From NCBI GenBank assembly GCA_029747015.1, contig JAKOGI010002268.1, forward strand, positions 36,001-100,000: a DNA stretch of 64,000 bases, given 5' to 3'. Shown here piece after piece: positions 53,797 to 63,319 of the stretch (positions within the stretch are counted from its first letter, which is position 1; every line of letters starts with the position of its first letter). A program made the translations under genes and the position numbers. Below the pieces are notes generated by a model. It did no database searches. It had not been told where the DNA came from and was given only the letters and a program-made list of their open reading frames with translations. This DNA comes from Carnegiea gigantea. Its lineage: Eukaryota; Streptophyta; Magnoliopsida; Caryophyllales; Cactaceae.

Positions 53797-54876
53797 TGAT
53801 GCACTTCTAAGCCCCTAAGAAAGGAAACTAAGAAGAGATCTCAAGTATTGAAGGAGAAATGGAGTCGGTTTGGCATGCACGAACGAGTATGAGATAAACT
53901 AAGCTCCCTTGCATAAGATATCACCACCAAGGTTACTTGGAGCTCCCCTTAAGGATCAATGAGATAAGATATCACAACTCAATTGATCTTTAAAGACTCT
54001 TGAACACCACTCTAGAGAGCTAGGCTAGAGATAAGCAAGAGAGAAAACACAAGAGGGAGTCTAAACTCAACCTTACTATTACTCAACAACTAATAAATAC
54101 AAGAGTGAAGAAGGCTACTTAAAGCCCTTTTTAGCTGCTGCCAACATCCCACACAGCATAGGAACCCTCACTAAATACTTTCTAATCTTAGTACACAAGA
54201 GAGCTTAATGCTTGACAACACATTAGCTTTAAGTCTACATCAAAATATGCATTATAATCCAATACAATCTAATTAGTACTCTTATAACACCCCACATGTA
54301 CTTTAGACAGCTGATTTGAGCTTAGATTAGCCTAAAAACATGTGTTTGAGCAATTAGATTAAGCCCAAAATGCAAAACAGCTCAAACCGATTAAAAGGGT
54401 GTTTCGGTAGCTTTTAGGCTGGATAATAGCAAATGCATTGGACAAAATGCAACATCTTAAGGGGGAGTAATGATAAATATTATGACACATTTTGGTGCCA
54501 AGAAATCCCATAAATCAGCTGTGGAAGCAGCTCATCCGCTCGTTGATTACTTCAGCTAGCGCTATTGGGAATGAATCTAGAGCAGTTGACTTTGGAGCTA
54601 AAGTTGACTGACCATATGAGCTTCAAATGACTTGAAACTTGATTTATTGGATTCTTAACTTCTTAAGCTTTCTTGTGGTCTAGAAATCATCTCCTGCACC
54701 TTCCTAGAACTGAAGTTACAAGGCAGCAAATTTTAGCCTTTTTATGCGCTGAACCTAAAAGTTGGGCAGTTTGGTCCCCTTTGACAAGCTGCCTTTTTGC
54801 CTTGATTTCATAGTTGCTTGGACTGTTTGGGTGGTCATGATCAAAGCTCTCTTGCTGCCCCTCCATGGGTACATCA
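53797..54876 (-). repeat. Q LTR copy 2 (shared middle LTR)
   Basis: 1080 bp, TGATGCACTTC to ATGGGTACATCA on the plus strand. It serves as 5' LTR of unit 1 and 3' LTR of unit 2. No target-repeat break separates the two units, as expected for a product of LTR recombination. Confidence 0.93.
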
Positions 54877-55432
54877 TCCTCCCCTTGTTGGAGAGAATTT
54901 GGTCTCAAATTCACAAGGTCATCATCACCAAAATACTGTTTGAGGATGCATAAAACTTTGAATTCTCCTAGTTGAGACAAGCCTTGCTTTCGGTGGTTGT
55001 TGGCTTGATTTTGTGGAGCAAAGGGAGCTAAGGTGAATTTTCGGCCATCCTTATAGAAAATGTATGTATTTTGGTAACCATCATGCATTACTCTTCGATA
55101 ATATAGTCAAGGCCTTCCCAATAGGATATGACAAGCATCCATGAGGATGATATCACACCATAGTTCATCTCGATAGCTTTTACCAATGGAGAAGGACACA
55201 AGCAATGACGTGAAACTTATAGGCCTTTACCTTGGTTAAGCAATTGAATAGAGTCGAGTTGGGCGTGTGAATCAGCCTTGAGATTGAGCTTTGACACCAA
55301 GGTAGTGGAAGCCATGTTGGTGCAACTTCCCCCATCCATAATAAGAGAACACACTCAGCCATTGATGGTGCACCTTGTGTGGAAGATGTCCTTATGTTAC
55401 TCCTCATGGTTGGAGCACTTGTTACCATTCAA
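54877..55432 (-). pseudogene. pro: Q unit 2 protease remnant fused to pol C-terminus
   Basis: CSLIMDGGSCTNMASTTLVSKL with intact loop, then frame breaks. The run 55088-54877 has HDGYQNTYIFYKDGRKFTLAPF joined to QANNHRKQGLSQLGEFKV and YFGDDDLVNLRPNSLQQ. It retains the protease end that unit 1 lost. The same pol deletion joint as unit 1 shows the deletion is ancestral. Confidence 0.85.
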
Positions 55433-56550
55433 AGCCCTTCTAAGCACAAGCAACTCTCCCTCATCCGCTCCCACCACACATTCCTCCCCATTATGTGAAC
55501 CTCCTTATCACTCCCTTCCTCTTTTAACTCAGCTTCTTCTAGTTCTTGGTATTCTACCAAGGTGATAACCTTTCTATTAGGATATTCCGAGGCTATATGT
55601 CCAAACCCTTGACACTTGTAGCACCTTCTCTTCTTATAAGTGTTGACGGGTGATTTTGTAAGGTTTAGCTTGGGAGTAGGTGGGGCCATGGGTGTGTTTA
55701 GGGGTTTAGGAGTAGGAGTGAAACTCCCATTGTCAACAGGCTAGCTACTTTGAAGGGGTTTTGAGGGTTCTCTCTTGAACTTGGCTTTCTTTTGGAGTTC
55801 AACTTTGTAGGCTAGTGAGCGAACTTCATCAAGAGTAGTGTAATGTTGTAACTCCATAACATTCCTTATGGACTCATGTAACCATCCCAAGTATCTCACT
55901 ATGGTGTGGGCTTCATCCTCCCTGATATCACAAGTCACGACAAGCTTTTCAGATTCACGGGTATACTCCTCCACACTCTTAGTTTCTTCCCTAAGGTTAT
56001 AGAGTTTGGTGTAGTTATTTTGAAGGTGGTGGGATGGTAGAAATTTTGCTTTGAGTTTTTCCTTTAATTTTCTCCATAATTTAACCTTCTCCTTCCCTTT
56101 CCCAACCCTCTTAGCTAAGACATTACTCCACCAAATAGAAGCATACCTACAAAGCTTCAAGGCTACAAGTTTTACCTTGTTGTCATCAGAATGTCTTTAA
56201 ACTCAAACACTCTTTCCATGGTGTTCATCCACTCAACGAAATCATCCGGGTTGAGTTGGCGTTCAAACTCTGAAATTTCGACCTTGAAATCCATGGCAAG
56301 TGGCTTGCCTCTTCTTGTTCTCCTTGGTCTTCTTTCTTCATCCCCGTCACTTGAAGCAAACTAGTTGCTCTCGGTTTCTTCCTCCATGGATTCGAATCCA
56401 GTAGTTGAGTGTGAGCTTTAAATCTCCTTCCGGTAGTTCCGCATAGCTTGATCAAGTTGTTTCTCAAGTACTCAAGTTGAGCATCCTTCTCGGCATGAAC
56501 TTTTAGAAGTTGCTCAAACTTCTCTTCCAAAGAGGTGCTTGTAGAGATCT
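55433..56550 (-). pseudogene. gag: Q unit 2 gag
   Basis: Very close to unit 1. The start codon context reads AAGATCTC instead of AAGATGTC near 56548, so the ATG is lost. Frameshift near 56192. Capsid run 56160-55741 with LCRYASIWWSNVLAKRVG and SVEEYTRESEKLVVTCDI. Knuckle CYKCQGFGHIASEY (last Cys to Tyr). The stop before the Pro-rich spacer at about 55741 is shared with unit 1. Confidence 0.9.
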
Positions 56551-56847
56551 TGGCTCTTGGATGAAAGATTGTGTTGTTTTGTCACGGAAAGAGTAAGGCA
56601 CGATCGTGCTCACTGGCACGGTCAGGCCATGCTGAACTTCTACACTGGAATGGCAAGGCTGGAATATGGCACAGTCGTGTTCCAAAGGCACGGGGTGACC
56701 GGGCTAAAAATCTACCTGGGAACAGTTGGTGCTTTGTTACGGGAGTGCTTTGTGGGTTGATTTAGGATTTGTGTCTGGGAATGTGTTTGAGAATGTGTTT
56801 GGAGTTAGAAGCTTGGCCAAGAGGGTAGCCAAAGCTTTGATACCACT
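56551..56847 (-). other. Q unit 2 leader: primer site and perfect 12-bp palindrome
   Basis: Primer site TGGTATCAAAGC at 56845-56834 (one change). GCACGATCGTGC at 56598-56609 is a perfect palindrome, followed by GGCACGGTCAGGCCATGC and a second unit near 56670-56705. No gene; a plus-strand reading frame here is antisense. Confidence 0.75.
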
Positions 56848-57668
56848 TGATGCACTTCTAAGCCCCTAAGCAAGGAGACCAAGAAGAGATCTCAAGTAGT
56901 GAAGGAGAAATGGAGTTGGTTTGGTTTGCACAAACGGGTATGAGATAAACTAAGCTCCCTTGGATAAGATATCACCATCACGGTTATTTAGAGCTACCCT
57001 TAAGGATCAATCAGATAAGATATCACCACTCAATTGATCTTTAAGGGGTCTTAAACACCACTCCAGAGAGCTAGGCTAGAGATAAGCAAGAGAGAAAACA
57101 CAAGAGGGAGTTTGAACTTAACCCTACTATTACTCAACAACTAATGAATATAAGAGTGAAGAAGTTTATTTAAAGGCCTTTTTAGCTGCTGTCCACGTCC
57201 CACACAGCATGGGAACCCTCACTAAACACTTGCTAATCTCAGTACATAAGAGAGCTTAAAGCTTGACAACACATTAGCTTTAAGTCTACATCAAAATAAG
57301 CATTATAATCTAATACAATCTAATTAGTACTCTTATAACACCTCACATGCACTTTAGACAGCTGATTTGAGCTCAGATTAGCCTAAAAACATGTGTTTGA
57401 GCAATTAGATTAAGCCCAAAATGCAAAACAGCTCAAACGTGTTAAAAGGGTGTTTCGGTAGCTTTTAGGCTGGATAATAGCAAAGGCATTGGACAAAATG
57501 CACCATCTTAAGGGGGAGTAATGATAAATATTATGACACATTCTGGTGCCAAGAAATCCCACAAATCAGTTGTGGAAGTAGCTCATCCACTCGTTGATTG
57601 CTTCAGCTAGCGCTACTGGGAACGAATCTGGAGCAGTTGACTTTGGAGCTGAAGTTGACTGAACAAAT
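56848..57668 (-). repeat. Q LTR copy 3, first part
   Basis: TGATGCACTTC onward, same as the other family VII LTRs, up to ACAAAT where solo LTR R is inserted. It resumes at 59231 (GAGCTGCAAATGACTTG) and ends at 59489. Confidence 0.92.
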
Positions 57669-59225
57669 TGATGTATGTCCCAAGGGAGGAAGGATCCCAA
57701 GCTAACACACATCAAAAGAGATCAAAAACACAAAGGTTTGAGTCAGGTCAATGTGGCACAGTCGTGCTTAGGAGCACGGGTAGGCCGTGCCACTTTTCTG
57801 GTTGTGGAAACTGAAATTAGCTCACTTGAGCCCGGTTGTATGTTCTTAGTGATAGATGTGTTTGCTAGGCCTTTTGGATGCTTTAGGCCGTGGAATGGGA
57901 TGGAAGGAAGGGTATGAAGGATGAGGGAGTGAGGGGATTTGAGGGGGCTTTAAGTAAAAGATTATTAACTTATAAACTTAAGCTAATAATCTTACCTTAA
58001 TCCTCTCTTAATCCGGTTGAGGCAAGCATGAATAGGATAGGCTAAACTCAATGAAAGGATACAGAAACACCACCAATCTTGAGTTTAGGGCTCTTAATCT
58101 TGACTAAGATACAGATATCACCACTTAATCAAGGTTAAAACTTGACTTGAACACCACCTTAATTGGCCTAATTAAGGATAAGCAAGTAAGAATTTGAGAG
58201 AGAAAGCTTTCAAGCTTTCAAACTGATTTTCATTTAACAAAAGCTGGTTTTTCTTGCTTTGGCCGTGCATTCCTTTGGTAAGTATGTCAAGCAAGCACAC
58301 AAGCAAGCAAGCACCTTACTAATCCTTTCCTTCCTAGGGAGGAAAGGTCTTGATTAGCTAAGCATACCCAGTTAAGAGCAAAATCGGTTGTTATCTAAGT
58401 TGAGCTAGCTTAATTACATCCTTTAACATTAAGGAAAGCAAGACAAATGATGTTTACATTGTACTTAGTTTAAACATAATCCAAAGCAGCTGATAAACTT
58501 CCTCTCTTACCATTGGACAGCCGAAAAGGGGACAAGTGCTTTACGGCTAGCCAATTACAAAGAGGGAACATCTTCCATGGCAGCTTCTCTCCCATTGGTT
58601 GTTCTTCTCAAGGTTGTAGCTCATCATTGGGACTTTGGGATGTGTGCCCAGCCTTGAGGGGCGTGCCATAGCTGTTGAAGTGAAGAAAACCCACCAGAGA
58701 GGGCAAAATAAAACCGGACTGTTGAACCGGGTTCTTGGACAGTTTTGTGGCTGGTTTTGGGGCTTGGTTTAACCTTGATAAAAGTGAGTTTGACTCTGGT
58801 TTTAACCATGGGAAGAAAGTTTAGGAGGTGTTTAAACCCTCCCAACCAAGAAATTAAGGTTAAACAAAGTTTACGTGGGGTTTTCAAGCTAAAAGAAAAA
58901 ACCGTGCAGATTAGGTGCAATTCTGACCGGTTTGGCAAAACACCTTGTTCCTCCTTTCTTTGACTTGGATAGTGGTGAACTAACATTGGGGCATGAAAGG
59001 GGACATCTTAAGGTTTACCAAAATGCAAAAATTAAGGACTTAAGCCTCCTTAAAGCTTAGGAAATCAAGTGCACAAAACCGGGTAAGGTTTGGTTCTTGA
59101 ACCCCTGTGCACCAGCTTGGGTTGTTTGGACAATTTGGACCATGGCTTGTATCTTGGAGCTTGTATTAGACCTTGATTGACTTATTGGACCTTCTTCATT
59201 GCTAATGGTGGTGGGGACTACATCA
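57669..59225 (-). mobile_element. Solo LTR R inside the outer LTR of Q
   Basis: 1557 bp, TGATGTATGTCCC to GGGACTACATCA, with no internal region and perfect target repeats CAAAT (57664-57668, 59226-59230). Minus orientation is shown by the hairpin module (58042-58177) and by the CACG unit at 57751-57800 near the 3' end of the LTR. As the latest event at this spot it is younger than Q, which is younger than H. Confidence 0.92.
58042..58177 (-). other. Hairpin module in solo LTR R
   Basis: In plus coordinates CTAAACTCAA 58042-58051 pairs with TTGAGTTTAG 58079-58088 (all ten). A second hairpin follows in 58090-58140. CCTTAATT 58157-58164 pairs with AATTAAGG 58170-58177. Loops on the minus strand read TGGTGTTTCTGTAT and TGGTGATATCTGTAT. 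Confidence 0.8.
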
Positions 59226-59230
59226 CAAAT

Positions 59231-59489
59231 GAGCTGCAAATGACTTGAAACTTGATTTGTTAGATTCCTAACTTCTTGAGCTTTCTTTTGGTGTAGAAAT
59301 CAACTCCCCCATCTTCTTGGAACTCATGTTACAAGGCAGCAAATTTCAGCCTTTTCACGGGCTGAACCTGAAAGTTAGGCAGTTTGGTCCCCTTTGACAA
59401 GCTGAGTTTTTGCCTTGATTTTATGGTTGCTTGGACTATTTGGGTGGTCATGATCAAGGCTCTCTTGCTGCCCCTCCATGGGTACATCA
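59231..59489 (-). repeat. Q LTR copy 3, second part
   Basis: Continues 56848-57668 after R and ends ATGGGTACATCA. GTCCT at 59490-59494 repeats 50819-50823. Confidence 0.92.
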
Positions 59490-60170
59490 GTCCTTAAGTC
59501 CTTATGGGGTGCCTGCTCTTTTGGTGCCTAAAAAGGATGATGGGATCCACATGTGTGTGGATAGTAGAGCCATTAACAAAATTACAATCAAGAATAGGTA
59601 TCCCATACCTAGACTTGAAGACATGCTAATGAATTACATGGCTCTATGGTGTTTTAAAAGATAAACCTTCGAAGGGGATACTACCAGATTCATATTAGAG
59701 AAGGTGTTGAATGGAAGACAGCCTTAAAGACTAAAGGAGGGCTTTATGAATGGTTGGTTATGCCCTTTGGTCTTTCAAATGCACCTAACACATTCATAAG
59801 ATTATGAATCAAGTTTTCAGGCCATACATAGGCAAGTTTGTGGTGGTTTACTTCGATGATATCCTAATCTATTCTAAGGGTGAGCATGAACTTCAAGACC
59901 ATTTAACTCAAGTTATGCTGTTCTGGAATGTGAGAGACTCTTTGGCAACCTTGAGGAATGTGCCTTTTTCACTCCTAAGGTAACATTCTTAGGTTACATT
60001 GTCACCGGTGAAGATATAAAGGCAGGTGAAAGCAAGATTGAAGCTATTCGGTCATGGCCTACTCCTAAGTCAATTCATGATGTTCGAGCTTTTCATGGAT
60101 TAGCTTCTTTTTACAAAAGATTTATTCGAAGTTTTAGCACAATCATGGCTCCTATCACTGAAGTTATCAC
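59490..60170 (+). pseudogene. pol: H reverse transcriptase, continued
   Basis: Resumes in [36 protein letters not shown], a small deletion in [14 protein letters not shown] sequence, PFGLSNAP(N)TF. YFDD at 59849-59860. Thumb and connection ([40 protein letters not shown]) follow. The sequence stops at APITEVI (60168) and continues in the RNase H-integrase spacer, so RNase H is deleted. Confidence 0.88.
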
Positions 60171-61163
60171 CCCAAAGGTGATTTCTTTATTCAAGAAGGG
60201 TTTCTTTTCAAGGGTACATGGTTGTGTGTACCAAGGTGTAGCAAAAGAGAGCTCTTGATCAGGGAAGTTCATAAAGGTTCTCTAGCTAGTCACTATAGTG
60301 AAAGCAAGATACTTATCACGCTAAGGGAGCATTACTATTAGCCAGGTATGGAGAAAGATGCACAGGACATTTTGAAGATGTGTGGGACTTGTCAAGTGGC
60401 CAAAAGCCACTCCTTACCCCATGACCTTTACATACCTTTGCCTATTCCTACTACTCCTTGGGTTAATGTAAGTATGGATTTTATTCTTGGACTGCCTAAA
60501 ACCCAAAGGAACAAAGACTAAATCTTTGTTGTGGTAGACAGGTTCTCAAAAATGTCCCATTTCATTCCATGTAACAAAACTAATAATGTTACACATATTT
60601 CTGAGTTGTATTTCTGGGAGGTGGCTAGATTACATGGTATGCTTAGATCAATTGTTTCTAATCGGGATACTAAGCTCCTTAGCCATTTGTGGATTACTTT
60701 GTGGAGGAAATTGGGTACCAAACTCAAGTATAGTACCACCTGCTATCCACAAACTGATAGGCAAACTGAGGCCTTTAGACCAGAAACCAAGTGCAAATGC
60801 AGCAGCAAGAGTAGTGGAAATTCATAGGCTTCATAAGCTGGTTAAGGCCAGAATTAAGAAGACTAATGCATCCTATGAAGCCCAAGCCAACAAGCATAGG
60901 AGAAAGATGGTGTTTCAACATGGAGACCTAGTACGGATCCACTTGAGGAAGGAGAGACTTCCTTCCAAAGAGAAGAACAAACGGATGCCAAGAGTTGAAG
61001 GTCTATTTAAGGTCTCAGAGAAGGCAAATGACAATGCTTACAAGGTTGATTTACCAGGAAAATATGGAGTTTCAGCCACATTCAATGTGGCAGATTTGAG
61101 CCCCTACCGTTCAGATGACTCCCTAGCAGATTTGAGGATCAAATCTCTTCAACAAGCGGAGGA
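60171..61163 (+). pseudogene. pol: H integrase
   Basis: Starts [15 protein letters not shown], then the HHCC finger (EVHKGSLASHYSESK, CGTCQ), core (VSMDFILGLPKTQ; stop at 60520; [13 protein letters not shown], in which the second catalytic Asp of SDRD is Asn) and DRQTEA with Glu. At about 60768 a deletion joins it to the tail: NASYEAQANKHRRKMVFQHGDLVRIHLRKERL, SATFNVADLSPY. Ends at the tract ACAAGCGGAGGA (61152-61163). Confidence 0.87.
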
Positions 61164-62467
61164 TGATGGATTCCAATCAAGACAAGACCTTGATCATGAT
61201 TAATCAAATCCAGAACATCAAGTAACAAGGTCACAAGTTCAAAAGATGGCTCACTTTCTACGAGAAACACAAATAGAACCTTACGGGTACAAATTAGTTT
61301 TTAGCCCCGGTGTTGTGTTTCTAATTACTTAGGCCTGCATTAGGTTTAAGTCCTGAATTTTTGCATATATTGGGTCCCCAAGATTTTAACTACCTGGTCC
61401 AAGTGATTAAATCAAGTTAAGTCAAGTGAAAGATGAAGAACTAGGCGTATTTTCCAAACAGCACAGACTGAAGCCTGGTATGGACTACTCTAGGTATTTT
61501 GATCTTTTGGGTAGGTAAATGAGCTCCAAAATGTGTAATTTCACCTGGAGATGTTAGAAGACATTCTAAGATTTCCAACCATGTGTGGCATTCTAAATCA
61601 TGCCCACATTTTGCATGAGAAAGGTGGCATCCAAACAGAGCCTGTAAACTGCCAGCTACTGCCCGGTTGCACCTAATTGGTGCATTTGGTAGTTGAAGTC
61701 TTTTCTGGCGTCCAATCCTTATCTAGTTGCATGATTTGGTTGTTAGAAGGCTGTTAGATACAATCATGAAGGAACCACCGGGTTATCCAATGAAGAACAA
61801 GGAGAGAAAGGCAGAAACTCAGCCATTAGCTAGTCGTAAAGGGTACCCGGGACCAAGCAGCTTTTCACTTTTCTCCCTCACATGCTCAGCTACGTTTTTG
61901 CTTAACGGCTTGCTTAGTATTTAGTTTAACTTTAATCCTTGACCTTAAATAGGTCTAATGGTTGTAATTAGCAAGGATTAAGTTTGTAAACTAACTAGTA
62001 TCTCACGGGTTAGCTAAAACCGTGAACTAAGTGAGTTTAAGAGGTTTCCTAATGCAGAAGAAACCTCACTTCCTAGGCTAGAGCTACTTGTATACCTACT
62101 TGCTATACTATAAGGCTTTGTATTCTTTCATTTTGTAGTCAGATTTTATAAATTGAAAGAGAGAAAAGAGAGCTTTGCTCCTTGAAACCAAACCACTAAA
62201 CTTGTTTATCCTTAACTAGGTCGGTTAAGGTGGTGTTCAAGTCTAGTCCTAATCTTATTTAAGTGGTGAATTTTATTTCTTAATCAAGATTAGGGGCCCT
62301 AACCTTGGTCTTGGTGGTGATTTCTGTATCCAAGAATCAAGTTTAGAACTATCCTAAACTCACTTTTAGTTTCGGATTGCGCAGAGTTCAAGCTAAGGCC
62401 GTGAGTTCCTTTCCTTGTTCTCATGTTCTCCTTTGAGTGTGAGTTGTTTCCTTCGAACTTTCCATCA
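61164..62467 (+). repeat. H 3' LTR (family Y)
   Basis: 1304 bp, TGATGGATTCC to CGAACTTTCCATCA. Same family as the D LTR (25757-27049, reverse). Hairpin module at 62210-62346. It does not match H's family II 5' LTR fragment. Confidence 0.9.
62210..62346 (+). other. Hairpin module in LTR Y (three hairpins)
   Basis: CCTTAAC/GTTAAGG (all seven) around TAGGTCG (62210-62230). Arms 62248-62263 and 62279-62294 (14 of 16) around TGGTGAATTTTATTT. Arms 62299-62314 and 62330-62346 with a bulge around TGGTGATTTCTGTAT. Confidence 0.8.
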
Positions 62468-62965
62468 CAAAGGGGCGCGGAAGACCAAAAAGTGAGAAAG
62501 TATAAAAGCTGAAAAGTGCTTTTTGCTTTTTCTGTCAGTAACTTTTCAAATTATAGCTTCTCACTTCAAACAGCTATATCTCCTAGGTTTCTTACTCAAA
62601 TCCAGTGAAACAAATGTTGTTAGAAAACTCAGAAAGTAAGATTTTAGATGACTCAAGTTGAAAGGGATTTACAGCTTCCTTTTAGGAGATATAAGCCAAA
62701 AGGTGTAGCTGGTGCGAACTAAAATAGTTTCAGCATCACTTTGAAAGTGGCCCCATTTGACTTGTTGCCCAATGCCTTAACCTAGAACTATTTTTATCCC
62801 CTTAAAGCCAACATATCAAGGGTTCCAAAAAGTGGATTTGCAGCTTCCTGATCCAATTTGAGCTTGAATAATTAAGCTTGCAAAATGAAGCATATGCGCT
62901 GGATTCTGGGCAGTTTCGGCAGCCGTGATGTTCTTAACAATTTGAGCTATTTCTTATACATTAGA
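62468..62965. other. Unassigned 0.5 kb between H and LTR fragment S
   Basis: No gene, LTR end, primer site or repeat that I can match elsewhere in the window. It contains TATAAAAG near 62500, but neither this nor the text around it fits a family seen here. It could be U3 of another LTR or the host sequence in which H and S landed. Confidence 0.3.
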
Positions 62966-63319
62966 TGATGAAGATCTCTTCATGCCCCTTAATCTGGATA
63001 ATCAAATCAGTTAAGGTAATCATATTTTGCTGGCCAAAAGTTAAATAAATCATCCACATTTTGTTAAAGAAGCAAAACAGCAGGTCATGGGTTAATTCCA
63101 GCAGCAAACCTAATTTTTAAGAGCTTAATTGCTTAAGCCTCTTTGAGTTTTAAGTCTAATATTTTATAATGGGTTTGAAGTTCAAGAAGTTAGCTTTCCA
63201 ACAAAATAAGTTTTAGCTCATTTGAACTTCATTTACCCATCCAATTCAGCCAATAAACCCAAATTAGCTAGACTACCCAATTGAGCCAAAATGTAGCTGG
63301 TTTTGAGTATGTGATTTCT
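62966..63319 (+). repeat. LTR fragment S (family VI start)
   Basis: TGATGAAGATCTC and the next 350 bases match the start of L's LTRs (35891, 39177), including CATGCCCCTT, TTTTGCTGGCC and GTGATTTCTT. There is no polypurine tract in front, so it is the 5' end of a 5' or solo LTR. It breaks off at 63320 at LTR T. Confidence 0.75.

Larger units (their letters stand above)
50824..59489 (-). mobile_element. Array Q: LTR-internal-LTR-internal-LTR, pol-less
   Basis: Minus-strand unit with three LTRs of one family (VII): 50824-51904, 53797-54876, and 56848-57668 continued at 59231-59489. They surround two near-identical internal regions (51905-53796, 54877-56847). The whole is flanked by perfect GTCCT (50819-50823, 59490-59494), so it behaves as one insertion in H's RT. 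Each internal region holds gag and a protease remnant joined to the extreme C-terminus of pol, so it is a non-autonomous deletion family. The shared middle LTR fits unequal LTR recombination. Confidence 0.92.
48263..62467 (+). mobile_element. Mosaic Ty3/gypsy element H, split by array Q
   Basis: 5' side: partial family II LTR 48263-48721, primer site 48726-48737, gag, protease and RT start to 50823. Q (50824-59489) follows. 3' side: RT, a deleted RNase H, integrase and a full family Y LTR 61164-62467. The two ends therefore carry different LTR families, which one round of reverse transcription cannot give. The integrase tail (NKHRRKMVFQ) matches D, a family Y element, so the switch lies upstream of it, perhaps at the deletion joint near 60768. 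Confidence 0.78.

Noticed and set aside
57669..57960. Possible host gene start next to Q (80-codon frame 57675-57917)
   Set aside because: Bounded by a perfect CAAAT target repeat and LTR terminus; it is U5 of solo LTR R and holds the CACG unit of retroelement leaders.
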